The notes: generated by a model from the sequence alone, not told the origin. 64,000 bases of DNA from Stratiolaelaps scimitus (GCA_019614645.1 JABWDB010000011.1:310001-374000); one strand, 5' to 3'; positions 11,041 to 22,600 are shown, counted from the stretch's first letter. Program-made: numbers and translations.

Positions 11041-11940
11041 TAGAAATTATATGTTCCCTTATTTTCCTACAGCTCACTCGTATATTCAGCCACTCAGATA
11101 TGCAGCACGTATGGTCGTTTCGAAACAATCCACTTCCTTCGAATGACTCTCACGTTTAGAGCAAAATCGACCGTAAGAAATGTGAGCTACTTGAGATCAC
11201 AGCCCTAGAAATCGATGCCAGTACGATGCCATACTTGCTCTCCGCACAACTGATAAACGCTGGTTCAGCTTGAAGGAAGATATGAAAAAAAGAGACGTTT
11301 TCAGACATTTTATTCATGATCAAGTCGTCTTGGTTTTTTCTATTCTGAGATTGCTCTGCTCATAAACCTGCCCAGTTAGCTAAATATGCGGTACCATGTG
11401 ATCTCGTTGGGAAATGCGCAGATCGTTTCAATTCCATCGATTTCCCATAACGAAGCAAGAAAGATGTCTCTTAATGACGAGTGTATTCGTTCCTCTAATC
11501 TGCAATAATATCATCATATGATACCTAATGTTTTCTGTGTCGCTATGTCGAAATGCTCTAGCAGTCAATAGCGACTGTGCGCGCTGGCCATACAACGCTA
11601 CGAGCAAGCAGCTCATACATAATTTGTTTATGAATAATTACACGAGAAGCCCTTCTATACAATGAGACTACCTATGTGCACTTCCTCTTTCATTGAAAAT
11701 ACCCCGGCGCAATGATCCCCCATGGCATAAATTGTGAGAACTCCCATCAAAGTCACATATCGCTACTGCACACTGTATCTAGTAGTCTCACTACGGAGTA
11801 TGTTTTCGCAGCCCTAATAACGTGAATTGCAATTCAAGTTACAACTAAACGCACATGTGATATTCGTCAGTGGTGATTGAAGGTGATGATATGCAAAAAT
11901 TGACATTTGGGGAGAGAGAGATTTAGGGGAGTTGGTTATA
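11041..11940. other. Spacer of array unit 2, no gene
   Basis: About 900 bases repeated almost base for base at 16500-17400 in unit 3, which proves duplication of the whole unit. A 62-codon minus-strand frame (11428-11616) persists in both copies but has no motif and is likely chance. Confidence 0.6.
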
Positions 11941-11945
11941 TACAT

Positions 11946-12002
11946 AAAGGTAAAAGGTAAAAGTAAAGGTTTATTGGTTTATTGAAGGAGCTGCAATTTA
12001 GT
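11946..12002 (-). mobile_element. SINE family 1, 3'-end fragment
   Basis: Contains the GGTAAA-rich end and the TTTATTGGTTTATTGAAGG core found in the full-length SINE at 55331-55488. The tRNA-like head is missing. The same fragment sits at 17416-17472. Confidence 0.65.
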
Positions 12003-12059
12003 AGTATAGTATACATTATTAGCATGTGCATGTATGCACGTAATTTTCAGTAATTTTTT

Positions 12060-13177
12060 TCCTTCGAGCCGACCCTCATTCATCCTTCGTACAAGGTTGT
12101 CCATCTCAAAACCTGGTTCCTACACTTGAAAGGGAACACTAAACGCTTTGTGAGTACATCAATTCCACCTGTGGCACGGGGAACAGGCGCGGAAGTTTCA
12201 GCCGTCACTCTTGTGGGTAGGTCAGGTCTATTAGACTCTCCTCAGGAGATCGCTGATGAATTGAACTGAGACTTTTCGACAGTGGATTCAAAAACTCTGT
12301 CGGCGCTCGGGTTGCAGGAGGACATCCGTGCTCAACTGGCCTCTAATCTGGACAAGTCGGAAGCCCCTCTTTGTATAATGTGCTAATATCGTTGTCGGCA
12401 ACGATCTTTCTTGCTCATCCGCTATCACTCGTTCTAAACCAATCTATGAATAGCAAGGTTTTTGTCTGCTAAGCTTAAGATGGTGACGAATATTCCTCCA
12501 TTCGGATACAAAGGTGACCGCAGTCTGCCTTGAAATTACCGACCTATATCCCTGGTTGACTACCTATCCGAGGTCTTTAAAATGGTGGTCTTGTACAGAC
12601 TGGAGTTATATCTCGGCTCGATTAACTTTATGTCGCCAGCTCACTTTGATTTTCGGAAGTCGCGTTCCACAGAACTTGCCCTAGCACATTTCTAGCAGGA
12701 AATTGCGAGAGGGATTTCTCATGTCTTGGGGCGTTCCTGGACGTCTCGGCCTCATTCAACCACGTTGCCTCCGTGATTCCTACTTCCTCCAAATGTTGGA
12801 ACACTTGGGATGTAACCCCACCGTAGTTTCATGGTTCTGCTCATACCCTCTCTGTAGAAAACATGCGGTGAGGGTCGGTGACAAGGAATCCACGGCACGT
12901 CTAATAGACTTAAGCGTTCCAGGGCTCTACTCTGGGACTTATTATGGTCAATATTCTCATTTAATTCTATACTTATCGATATGTCTTCCGAGAAGACTTG
13001 CAAGGTGTTTGCTTATGCCGACGATACGTCGGTACTATTTCGTCCCCGTCCTTCCGAGACTCGACAGGACATACATGCGGCTCTTGTGGACAGTGGAGAG
13101 AGTGGTAAAGACTTTTCAAAGGTTTGGCGCAGCAATCAACAAAACAGGTGTTACGTTCTTTCGAAGCCTTCATGGGT
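12060..13177 (+). mobile_element. LINE family Y ORF2 fragment, unit 2
   Basis: Plus-strand non-LTR RT split over several frames. NYRPISLVDYLSEVFKMV (RT box 1) lies near 12535-12590, followed by FRKSRSTELALAHF, then FLDVSASFNHV, then FAYADDTSVLF with the intact YADD catalytic box near 13010-13035. Several stops and frameshifts. The copy at 17520-18790 is nearly identical, so this insertion predates the duplication of units 2 and 3. Confidence 0.78.
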
Positions 13178-13593
13178 AGGTGCGGGCGAAAGATGTTCCC
13201 AAGTAACTTCGAGACCATCGGGGGCAACGGGCGCAATCATGATATGAAACAACTACAAGGCAGTCTGCAAAGAACATTTTGACGGTGATTGTGTCCCCAC
13301 ATGCGACCGCCCCGCCGCCCCCCCCAACGTGGCTTAACTTCATGGCTTCTATTTTGTCCATATTGATCGTTACTTTTCTTCTTCTTCTTTCCCCTATTCA
13401 AACAGACTCAGAAGTGCTTCCTGAAAATGAAAGCGACTCTCACCAAAAATGACAAGGTCGTTTGCGCATAGTACCATCAGTCGATCAACATGGTCAGTCG
13501 TGCCCTTTTCTCAGGACCGCCTCGCAACGAGCATTCGTACTATTCCGGCAGGTATTCCGTCGGGGCTGGCTGCTTTCCTCGTCGCCTTCTGCA
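13178..13593 (-). mobile_element. LINE family X segment, inverted in unit 2
   Basis: This stretch is the reverse complement of sequence found in forward orientation in unit 1 (about 7900-8155) and unit 3 (about 19310-19570). Landmarks are the NMDKIEAMKL segment, the adjacent run of GAA/CTT triplets and the RT box. At about 13594 the sequence returns to forward orientation. Confidence 0.7.
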
Positions 13594-13940
13594 GCTGAAC
13601 CGAGGAAGCCTACGTGTTGCTGGGTTGCAGTTTTTGCCACGGAATAGATAAGTCCACCTCGGCGACACTCCTTCATTTGCTGAAGACGTGGGGCGTCGTT
13701 TTATGCTGCCAGTTACGTCAGCTCACTCAGATTTCATTGGGATGTGACTAAGAAAGATGGCACATATAAACCCGGAATTTTACAATACAGGTGCGGTGCC
13801 AACGATAAATCGAGGAGGATACTCAGAACGGAGTGGCACATTGTAACTCGTTTTGCAACACACGGCTTTCATCATGTTATTTACTGGGCAAAAGGCTACA
13901 ACGAGTCCAACAACTTGAACCTGTCTATGTAAATATTACA
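13594..13940 (+). mobile_element. LINE family X 3' part, unit 2
   Basis: Forward C-terminal coding remnant, including a 62-codon open frame at 13744-13932 beginning MTKKDGTYKPGILQYRCG. Matches 8210-8510 and 19570-19780. Confidence 0.7.
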
Positions 13941-14268
13941 ATAATGTTTGCGCCAGATGTTTCGTTGGTGAATGCACCCATTCAATCTCGCTAACCCAGT
14001 TCGTGGTCCGCCAACAAACCTAAACACGTTTCATTTTAGACCTGTATGTCCCCTGTTTGCACGAGTTGACGTTACACGTTTACCGTTTTCACCACGTTAC
14101 TAGATACCTAGACAACGAAGTAGTTCTCTGTCCATGAAGCTTACGGATAACTAGATGTCCATTTTTGCTATGTTCGACTTCGTTTGATTTACTAAATCAT
14201 CTGAGTTCTTCGATCCTTTTAGGTCCAATAAATAATACCGACACAATTCACTGTTTCAATGTCATTTG

Positions 14269-14274
14269 TTTATT
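14269..14274 (-). terminator. Poly(A) signal of IR copy 3
   Basis: AATAAA on the minus strand, 57-62 bases after the stop codon, at the same position as in copies 2 and 4. Confidence 0.6.
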
Positions 14275-14330
14275 TGAAGAATATGTAGGAGCTTATATAG
14301 AAATATGCAATAGTTCAATCATATTATGCT

Positions 14331-16163
14331 TCATATAATGTGGATTGGTGCCTGTCTCATAATAATAATAAGGATATCTAGTGTGATTTCTATGCAAGCG
14401 ACGAAGATCGACGCGGTCACTAGCCGTATGCAGATGTAGATCGTGTTACGAAGGTGTTCTTTACGGAAAACGGGTTCCATATCGGACAAGGCCATGACAA
14501 CCTTTGGATTAGTGTAACTCCTGAGGAGTTCTTGATGGGCCAAGAAGTTCTCACTTGGTTTCGCCTTTGTGTTTGGAAAGGTCTTTCGATGCAAAGAGTC
14601 AATGAAGTTGGTTTCTTCTCTCCTGACCAACGTGGCCATGAAGTCCCTCTGACGCTCAGCCATGAATTTAGGTATAACTGGCACTAGCTGGTGTTCACGA
14701 ACGATAGGGAACACTTGTCTAAGATCGAGGTGATTTCGTAAAGCATTTTCTCTGTCGATCAACATCGGAAGTGTATAGTGCCATTTTCTTACCGTTTCTA
14801 ATGGGACTTGAAGTAATTGCTCCAGTAAAGAGCGTCCATCTTTATGACACAGTGGAGATCTGTTGTAGATCATATGGTATATGATAAATCTCAGAGTAGA
14901 TAAAGGCACCTGATATAGTACATTTAATCTGGTGTCAGCGTCGGCGAGCCCGTTGAATGACGATAGCGTTCTATTGGGCTCTAATAATTCAGAGATTACA
15001 TTACCTTTATATTCGTTCACGAGAAAAAAGTTAAACGTAAATAGAAATAACCCCAAAAGGATGAGACGTGACCGGATAAAACATTTTCCAACGTTCGGGG
15101 GTCGGGTATCGTATGCAGTGAAAACACTTGACACTATTTGACAGAAGAGCGCTGAGCTCTCTCGGACGACACCAAGGTTGACGATCAAACTGACCATCGA
15201 AATTGTTAGGATAAGCGCCACAGCGAATAGTCCCGAAAGAGGTTTAACGAGGGTCCACTCTGAAGGTTCGACAACAGCCAAAGGTCTCGTGCATTCAGCT
15301 GGAAATACAAAGGCCATTTCGCGAGAGTTCAATGACAGTTCATCCTCCTCGTCATGAGCTGCTTGAAATAGTAGGTCCCTTTTATCACTTCTGGTGAAAT
15401 CTAACCTTGTGTGGTTTGCAGTTGTCGCCTTAATCGTTATAAAAATTTGACCCTCTTGATGTCTATAAACCACAAGACCTCTCGAAATGTGAATATGTTT
15501 CAATCGAAGCGGCACATTTGCGATTGGTTGCAAATGATTCGATTGAAATATACGAAGATTGTTCATTTCCGAAATCACGTGGTCATGGGTCACCGCACAG
15601 TTCGCTACTGTCGCGTAGGAGGATATGTCTCTATTCCGCTTAGTGTTTCGGATGGCGAACAGAACGTAATGCGTAAATGTTGTAAAGGACTTCCAAATGC
15701 TAATTAACACTGGATCATTTATTTTCAGTTGCACTCCAGCAGCGGCATCATTGCAGTGATAGAATACCATGTATTTGAGTGTTCTCACAAGTCGTACGTA
15801 GGGGTCGTCAGTAAAGCTGTAGTTCTCATCTGAGTCATTGAGAATCTCTCCACTAATGACAAGTGCAGATGACGAAACGCTGGTGAAGTCGCGAGCGAGT
15901 GATTGACTGAAGTCTGGTTTCGATACGCAACGTCCAAACAGAAGGACGACGCTATCCTCTGGCCTGACTCGTCGCATTGCCAAATGCCGCCTTAACAGGC
16001 CACTTAGCCCTCCTTTACAGCCAAAACCTGGTTCCTCTAAATTTGGCTGAATCATTTCCGCAAACGATCGTAGAACAGTTTTACTATAGCTTGTATTCCA
16101 ACAGGCGAAGTAGACAATAATTGCGATCAATGTTTTGGAATTAGCACTGAGTGTTGTTCTCAT
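14331..16163 (-). CDS. Divergent ionotropic receptor-like channel, array copy 3
   Basis: Intact 610-codon frame. It lacks the first Met used by copies 1, 2, 4 and 5 because that ATG is now ATA; translation must begin at the next in-frame Met, which leaves the signal-like hydrophobic stretch whole. The rest follows the family plan. Differences from copy 2 are scattered, with a few in the lobe after the second span (for example DTRLNVLYQV) and MLIDRENAL. Two near-identical extracellular blocks place it with copy 2. No stops or frameshifts. The 5' flank is type A, but a short tandem repeat at 16418-16498 adds extra copies of a CGTTTGTAACA segment. Confidence 0.7.
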   Translation of the reverse strand: MRTTLSANSKTLIAIIVYFACWNTSYSKTVLRSFAEMIQPNLEEPGFGCKGGLSGLLRRHLAMRRVRPEDSVVLLFGRCVSKPDFSQSLARDFTSVSSSALVISGEILNDSDENYSFTDDPYVRLVRTLKYMVFYHCNDAAAGVQLKINDPVLISIWKSFTTFTHYVLFAIRNTKRNRDISSYATVANCAVTHDHVISEMNNLRIFQSNHLQPIANVPLRLKHIHISRGLVVYRHQEGQIFITIKATTANHTRLDFTRSDKRDLLFQAAHDEEDELSLNSREMAFVFPAECTRPLAVVEPSEWTLVKPLSGLFAVALILTISMVSLIVNLGVVRESSALFCQIVSSVFTAYDTRPPNVGKCFIRSRLILLGLFLFTFNFFLVNEYKGNVISELLEPNRTLSSFNGLADADTRLNVLYQVPLSTLRFIIYHMIYNRSPLCHKDGRSLLEQLLQVPLETVRKWHYTLPMLIDRENALRNHLDLRQVFPIVREHQLVPVIPKFMAERQRDFMATLVRREETNFIDSLHRKTFPNTKAKPSENFLAHQELLRSYTNPKVVMALSDMEPVFRKEHLRNTIYICIRLVTASIFVACIEITLDILIIIMRQAPIHII

Positions 16164-16500
16164 CTTGAGCTTTATATTTCCTTAATTAGTGTATTTAATT
16201 CGAAGCAAAACGTGCTCACTTCTACACAATATTTACCACTAAATATGTGTAATGGTACTCATAGATTCTAGAAAATGAAACGATCCACAGGCACTGACGG
16301 CAGAATGGACAGTACCGTCTTTGAGACAAGTCCGTCTCTTTTACTGGAAATCTTCTAGCCATATCAACATAGTGTGTTGCTTTAGGCCTCTGGAGGAGCT
16401 TTGTTCTCAACCAGAGTGTGTCACACACGTTTGTAACATGGTCAATTCACATAGACAACGTTTGTAACAACGTTTGTAACATGGTCAATTCACATAGAAG
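16164..16500 (-). promoter_or_regulatory. 5' flank of IR copy 3 (type A upstream block)
   Basis: Same block as upstream of copies 1 and 2, but at 16428-16498 the GTTTGTAACA...GGTCAATTCACATAG piece is repeated, replacing the GATGCTGCGATCGATAGTA part of the other copies. Confidence 0.45.
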
Positions 16501-17415
16501 TTATATGTTCCCTTACCTTCCTCCAGATCACTCGTATATTCAGCCACTCAGATATGCAGCACGTATGGTCGTTTCGAAACAATCCACTTCCTCCAAATGA
16601 CTCTCGCGTTTAGAGCAAAATCGACCATAAGAAATGTGAGCCACTTGAGATCACAGCCCTAGAAATCGATGCCAGTACGATTCCATACTTGCTCTCCGCA
16701 CAACTGATAAACGCTGGTTCAGCTTGAAGGAAGATATGAAAAAAAAGAGACGTTTTCAGACATTTTATTCATGATCAAGTCGTCTTGGTTTTTTCTATTC
16801 TAAGATTGCTCTGCACATAAACCTGTCCAGTTAGCTAAATATGCGGTACCATGTGATCTCGTTGGGAAATGCGCAGATCGTTTCAATTCCAGCGATTTCC
16901 CATAACGAAACAAGAAAGATGTCTTTTAATGACGAGTATATTCGTTCCTCTAATCTGCAATAATATCATCATATGATACCTAACGTTTTCTGTGTCGCTA
17001 TGCCGAAATGCTCTAGCAGTTAATAGCGGCTGTGCGCGCTGGCCATACAATGCTACGAGCAAGCAGCTCATACATATTTTGTTTATGAGTAATTACACGA
17101 GAAGCCTTTCTTAATGAGACAGCCCTTTACGATGAGACTACCTATGGGCACTTCCTCTTTCATTGAAAATACCCCGGCGCAATGATCCCCCATGGCATAA
17201 ATTGTGAGAACTCCCATCAAAGTCGCATATCACTACTGCACACCGTATCTAGTTGCCTCACTATGGAGTATGTTTTCGCAGCCATAATAACGTGAATTGC
17301 AATTCAAGTTACAACTAAACGCACATGTGATATTCGTCAGTGGTGCTAGAAGGTGATGATATGCAAAAATTGACATTTGGGGAGAGAGAGATTTAGGGGA
17401 GTTGGTTATATACAT
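16501..17415. other. Spacer of array unit 3, no gene
   Basis: Counterpart of 11041-11940; only small indels and substitutions separate the two. No gene seen. Confidence 0.6.
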
Positions 17416-17472
17416 AAAGGTAAAAGGTAAAAGTAAAGGTTTATTGGTTTATTGAAGGAGCTGCAATTTAGT
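17416..17472 (-). mobile_element. SINE family 1, 3'-end fragment (unit 3 copy)
   Basis: Duplicate of the fragment at 11946-12002, carried along with the unit. Confidence 0.65.
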
Positions 17473-17519
17473 AGTATAGTATACATTATTAGCATGTGCA
17501 TGTATGCACGTAATTTTCA

Positions 17520-18790
17520 GTAATTTTTTTCCTTCGAGCCGACCCTCATTCATCCTTCGTACAAGGTTGTCCATCTCAAAACCTGGTTCCTACACTTGAA
17601 AGGGAACACTAAACGCTTTGGGAGTACATCAATTCCACCTGTGGCACGGGGAACAGGCGCGGAAGTTTCAGCCGTCACTCTTGTGGGTAGGTCAGGTCTA
17701 TTAGACTCTCCTCAGGAGATCGCTGATGAATTGAACTGAGACTTTGCGACAGTGGATTCAAAAACTCTGTCGGCGCTCGGGTTGCAGGAGGACATCCGTG
17801 CTCAACTGGCCTCTAATCTGGACAAGTCGGAAGCCCCTCTTTGTATAATGTGCTAATATCGTTGTCGGCAACGATCTTTCTTGCTCATCCGCTATCACTC
17901 GTTCTAAACCAATCTATGAATAGCGAGGTTTTTGTCTGCTAAGCTTAAGATGGTGACGAATATTCCTCCATTCGGATACAAAGGTGACCGCAGTCTGCCT
18001 TGAAATTACCGACCTATATCCCTGGTTGACTACCTATCCGAGGTCTTTAAAATGGAGGTCTTGTTCAGACTGGAGTTATATCTCGGCTCGATTAACTTTA
18101 TGTCGCCAGCTCACTTTGATTTTCGGAAGTCGCGTTCCACAGAACTTGCCCTAGCACATTTCTAGCAGGAAATTGCGAGAGGGATTTCTCATGTCTTGGG
18201 GCGTTCCTGGACGTCTCGGCCTCATTCAACCACATTGCCTCCGTGATTCCTACTTCCTCCAAATGTTGGAACACTTGGGATGTGACCCCACCGTAGTTTC
18301 ATGGTTCTGCTCATACCCTCTCTGTAGAAAACATGCGGTGAGGGTCGGTGACAAGGAATCCACGGCACGTCTAATAGACTTAAGCGTTCCAGGGCTCTAC
18401 TCTGGTACCTATTATGTTCAATATTCTCATTTAATTCTATACTTATCGATATGTCTTCCGAAAAGACTTGTAAGGTGTTTGCTTGTGCCGACGATACGTC
18501 GGTACTATTTCGTCCCCGTCCTTCCGAGACTCGACAGGACATACATGCGGCTCTTGTGGACAGTGGAGAGAGTGGTAAAGACTTTTCAAAGGTTTGGCGC
18601 AGCAATCAACAAAACAGGTGTTACGTTCTTTCGCTCGTCTCAGAGACATGCAGAACCTGTTCCGGTTTACCTCTGTGGAGTTGAGCTACCGCTATCACCT
18701 ATGGTACATTGCCCTGGTTTAAGTTTCCATGAGGCGCTCGGATGGCGGCATCACTTTGCAGTTCCGTCTCTAGCTGTAGCACACGTTTGA
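17520..18790 (+). mobile_element. LINE family Y ORF2 fragment, unit 3
   Basis: Near-identical to the unit 2 copy, but extends further: after the RT box it continues with YLCGVELPLSPMVHCPGLSF, the post-RT segment lost from unit 2. The catalytic box is mutated from YADD to CADD (near 18485), so this copy could not encode an active enzyme. Confidence 0.78.
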
Positions 18791-19229
18791 AGCTTTCATG
18801 GGTAGGTCGGTGATCGACATTTTCGCGTCCAACATTTCCGCTGAAAGGATTAATTACAATGGGGTGAAACTGCCCTTTGAGCGAAGGAGGAAATATCAGC
18901 TGGCATGCGCAAATCGGAATATAGCTATCACTCTTGCACAGAGATACCTCGCGGCAAAAGAGTGTTGGCCTAGCAAAGAGGCTGGATCTACAGAAGTTCA
19001 TTCGTGACCTGGGAGCATCGTTTCCAGCGCCGCAAATCCAAACGTTCATCTATTTATATACGGACACACTAACCAATGTAGTAACAATGTCGGTGGCGAT
19101 GCAGGAACCTCGACGGCAGAGACTTTGGTTTAACGAGAACTGCAAGCTGCGGGCTCATCTACTGGCTGAGCGGTATCCATGTTGAGGCGCCTCTGTAATC
19201 TTTTTGAAGAGTTGGTATCGTCGAGAGCT
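18791..19229 (+). mobile_element. Unassigned retroelement-like sequence, unit 3 only
   Basis: Two overlapping frames (18798-19007 and 18934-19185) read like the linker after a LINE RT or before one, but no motif is firm. This stretch is missing from unit 2. It probably belongs to family Y or X. Confidence 0.4.
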
Positions 19230-19780
19230 CCACACAGCCCACCCTCTGCCTAGCGGAAGGGAACGAGGTAGAAGTGGTGACAAGTGATGAGCTGGCAGCA
19301 GCCAGGGAGCGGCTGGCGACGAGGAAAGCAGCCAGCCCCGACGGAATACCTGCCGGAATAGTACGAATGCTCGTTGCGAGGCGGTCCTGAGAAAAGGGCA
19401 CGACTGACCATGTTGATCGACTGATGGTACTATGCGCAAACGACCTTGTCATTTTTGGTGAGAGTCGCTTTCATTTTCAGGAAGCACTTCTGAGTTTGTC
19501 TGAATAGGGGAAAGAAGAAGAAGACTAACGTTCAATATGGACAAAATAGAAGCCATGAAGTTAAGCCAGCTCACTCAGATTTCATTGGGATATGACTAAG
19601 AAAGATGGCACATATCAACCCGGAAGTTTACAATACAAGTGCGGTGACTAAAGATAAATGGAGGAGGATACTCAGAACGGAGTGACACATTGTAACTCGT
19701 TTTGCAACACACGGCTTTCATAATATTATTTACTGGGCAAAAGGCTACAACGAGTCCAATAACTTGAACCTGTTTATGTA
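19230..19780 (+). mobile_element. LINE family X fragment, unit 3
   Basis: Forward copy with CANDLVIFGES (the catalytic YADD box changed to CAND), the NMDKIEAMKL segment, then a deletion that joins directly to the HWDMTKKDGTY-type 3' part. Confidence 0.7.
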
Positions 19781-20118
19781 AATATTGCAATAATTTTTGA
19801 GCCAGATGTTTCGTTGGTGAATGCACCCATCCAATCTCGCTGACCCAGTTCGTGGTCCGTCAACAAACCTAAACACGTTTCATCTTAGACCTGTATGTCC
19901 CCTGTTTGCACGAGTTGACGTTACACGTTTTACCGTTTTCACCATGTTACTAGATACCTAGGCAATGAAGTAATTCTCTGTCCCTGAAGCTTACGGATAA
20001 CTAGTTGTGCATTTTTGCTATGTTCGACTTCGTTTGATTCACTAAATCATCTGAGATCTTCGATCCTTTTAGGTCCAATAAATAATACCGACACAATTCA
20101 CTGTTTCAATGTCATTTG

Positions 20119-20124
20119 TTTATT
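20119..20124 (-). terminator. Poly(A) signal of IR copy 4
   Basis: AATAAA on the minus strand about 60 bases after the stop codon. Copy 5 has AATATA at this position. Confidence 0.6.
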
Positions 20125-20180
20125 TGAAGAATATGTAGGAGCTTATATAGAAATATGCAGTAGTTCAATCGTATTATGCT

Positions 20181-22022
20181 TCATATAATGTGGATTGGTA
20201 CCTGTCTCATAATAATAAGGATATCTAGTATGAGTTCTATGCAGGCGACGAAGATCGACGCGGTCACTAGTCGTATGCAGATGTAGATCGTGTTACGAAG
20301 GTGTTCTTTACGGAAAACGGGTTCCATATCGGACAAGGCCATGACAACCTTTGGATTAGTGTAACTCCTGAGGAGTTCTTGATGGGCCAAGAAGTTCTTA
20401 CTTGGTTTCGCCTTTGTGTTTGGAAAGGTCTCTCGATGAAAAGAGTCAATGGAGTTGGCTTCTTCTTTTCTGACCAACATGGCCATGAAGCCCCTCTGAT
20501 GCAAAGCCATGAATTTAGGTATAACTGGCACTAGCTGGTGTTCACGAACGACAGGGAACACTTGTCTAAGATCGAGGCGGTCTCGTAATCCATGGTCGCT
20601 GTGAGACATCATCGAAAATTGAGAATGCCATTTTCTTACCGTTTCTAATGGGACTTGAAGTAATTGCTCCAGGAAAGAGCGACCATCTTGATGACAGAAT
20701 GGTAATCTGTTGTAGATCATCTGGTACATGATCAATCTCAGCATAGATAAGGGCATCTGATATAGTACACTTACTGCGCTTTCCGCGTCCTTGTGTAGGT
20801 AGAATGACCATAGTGTTCTATTGGGCTCTAATAATTCAGAGATGACATTACTTTTATATTCGTTCACGAGAAAAAAGTTAAACATAAATAGAAATAAGCC
20901 CAAAAGGATGAGACGTGACCGAATAAAACATTTGCCAACGTTCGGGGGTCGGGTATCGTATGCAGTGAAAACACTTGAGACTATCTGACAGAAGAGCGAT
21001 GAACTCTCTCGGACGATCCCAAGGTTGACGATCAAGCTGACCATCGAAATTGTTAGGATAAGCGCCACAGCGAATAGTCCCGAAAGAGGTTTAACGAGGG
21101 TCCACTCTGAAGGTTCGACAACAGCTAAAGGTCTCGTGCATTCAATTGGGAATACAAAGGTCATCTCGCGACCGTTCAGTGATGTCTTTTCGCTGTCATC
21201 TTCGGGAGGTTTAAATATTAGGTCCCTTTTATCGCTTCTGGTGAAGACTAACCTTGTGTGATTTTCAGTTCTTACCCTTATTCTTATACCAATTGTATTC
21301 AAGTTGCTTGCAGGATCCCAAGGAGATTGCGATATGTCAATATGCTTCAATCGAAGCTGTACATTTGCGATTGGTTGCAAGTGATTCGATCGAAATATAC
21401 GAAGATTGTTCATTCCTGAAATCACGTGGTCATGGGTCACCGCACAGTTCGCTACTGTGGCGTAGGAGGATGTGTCTCTATTCCGCTTAGTGTTTCGGAT
21501 AGCGAACAGAACGTAATGCGTAAATGTTGTAAAGGACTCCCAAATGCTGATTAACACTGGATCATTTATCCTCAGTTGCAGTCCAGCAGCGGCGTCATTG
21601 CAGTGGTAGAATACCATGTATTTGAGTGTTCTCACAAGTCGCACGTAGGGGTCTAGAGTAAAGCTGAGGTTCTCAGCTGAGTCATTCAGAATGTAATCAC
21701 TAATGACAAGTGCAGATGACGGAACGGTGGTGAAGTCGCGAGCGAGTGATTGACTGAAGTCTATTTTCGATACGCAACGTCCAAACAGAAGGACAACGCT
21801 ATCCCCTGGCCTGACTCGTCGCATTGTCAAATGCCGCCTTAGCAGGCCACTTAGCCCTTCTTTACAGCCAAAACCTGGTTCCTCTAAATTTGGCTGAGTC
21901 GTTTCCGCAAACGATCGTAGAACAGTTTTACTATAACTCGTATTCCAACAGGTGGAGCAGACAATGGTTGCAATCAATGTTATGGAAATTGTATTCAGTG
22001 TTGTTCTCATCCCGAGTTTCAT
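20181..22022 (-). CDS. Divergent ionotropic receptor-like channel, array copy 4
   Basis: Intact 613-codon intronless frame beginning MKLGMRTTLNTISITLIATI. It founds, with copy 5, a second subgroup: the first lobe has SAENLSFTLDPYVRLV and a QSPWDPASNLNTIGIRIRV block followed by KPPEDDSEKTSLNGRE, instead of the EAAHDEEDELSLNSRE type of copies 1-3. The pore region CQIVSSVFTAYDTRPP, the second span and the C-terminal 70 residues are almost the same as in all other copies. In the second lobe it resembles copy 1 (LYQMPLSMLRLIMYQMIYNR) more than copies 2 or 3, so the gene is a mosaic. No breaks. Confidence 0.72.
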   Translation of the reverse strand: MKLGMRTTLNTISITLIATIVCSTCWNTSYSKTVLRSFAETTQPNLEEPGFGCKEGLSGLLRRHLTMRRVRPGDSVVLLFGRCVSKIDFSQSLARDFTTVPSSALVISDYILNDSAENLSFTLDPYVRLVRTLKYMVFYHCNDAAAGLQLRINDPVLISIWESFTTFTHYVLFAIRNTKRNRDTSSYATVANCAVTHDHVISGMNNLRIFRSNHLQPIANVQLRLKHIDISQSPWDPASNLNTIGIRIRVRTENHTRLVFTRSDKRDLIFKPPEDDSEKTSLNGREMTFVFPIECTRPLAVVEPSEWTLVKPLSGLFAVALILTISMVSLIVNLGIVRESSSLFCQIVSSVFTAYDTRPPNVGKCFIRSRLILLGLFLFMFNFFLVNEYKSNVISELLEPNRTLWSFYLHKDAESAVSVLYQMPLSMLRLIMYQMIYNRLPFCHQDGRSFLEQLLQVPLETVRKWHSQFSMMSHSDHGLRDRLDLRQVFPVVREHQLVPVIPKFMALHQRGFMAMLVRKEEANSIDSFHRETFPNTKAKPSKNFLAHQELLRSYTNPKVVMALSDMEPVFRKEHLRNTIYICIRLVTASIFVACIELILDILIIMRQVPIHII

Positions 22023-22600
22023 GTTTCCTTAATCCGTCTATTTAAGTGGACACAAAGGTGATCTCTTTCAGAACAAAGCCGACTAAACGTGGGTAGTAGT
22101 ACCTAATATTACAGAAGATGAAACTATCTACAGGCACTGACGGCAGAATGGACAGTACCGTCTTTGAAGGAAGCGGCTCTGTTACTGGAAATAATCCAAC
22201 CCGTTCAAGACAGCGTGTTGCTGTGGGCCTGTGGAATAGCTTTACTCATAACGAAGGCCACGGGGATGCTGGGATCGAAAGCACTCTGGTTGATCAATTC
22301 ACATTGAAATTGATCTCCTCTATTTTTGTATTTCATCCACTCATATATGCATTATATATGTTCGTTTCGAAAATATTCGATTCTTCTAAGTCACTCCGCA
22401 ATGCACCAAGGGCCTGCGCATCTCTATTCGAGAGAAAAATTGACCCATTTGACAATGCACTTATTGAGGAAGAGCTCTGTAATATATTTAATGGTCGCGA
22501 TATTGAGAAAGAATGGCGCACGTAACGAGTGTTTCAGAAGGTGGACATCGCATTTTTGTTATAAGATTATAGCATGCATCATAATAATGCTGACCTCGTA
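22023..22600 (-). promoter_or_regulatory. 5' flank of IR copy 4 (type B upstream block)
   Basis: Shared almost exactly with the flank of copy 5 (27578-28110) and only patchily with type A. A plus-strand 135-codon frame (22118-22525) spans it and is open in copy 5 too, but its type A counterpart hits a TAG, and most copy 4/5 differences change the amino acid, so it is treated as non-coding flank. Confidence 0.45.

Noticed and set aside
22118..22525. 135-codon plus-strand frame upstream of IR copy 4, also open (128 codons) upstream of copy 5
   Set aside because: In the type A flanks the same frame meets a TAG after a one-base shift, the C-termini of the two open copies differ by indels, and nearly all differences between them change the amino acid. 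It behaves as non-coding flank.
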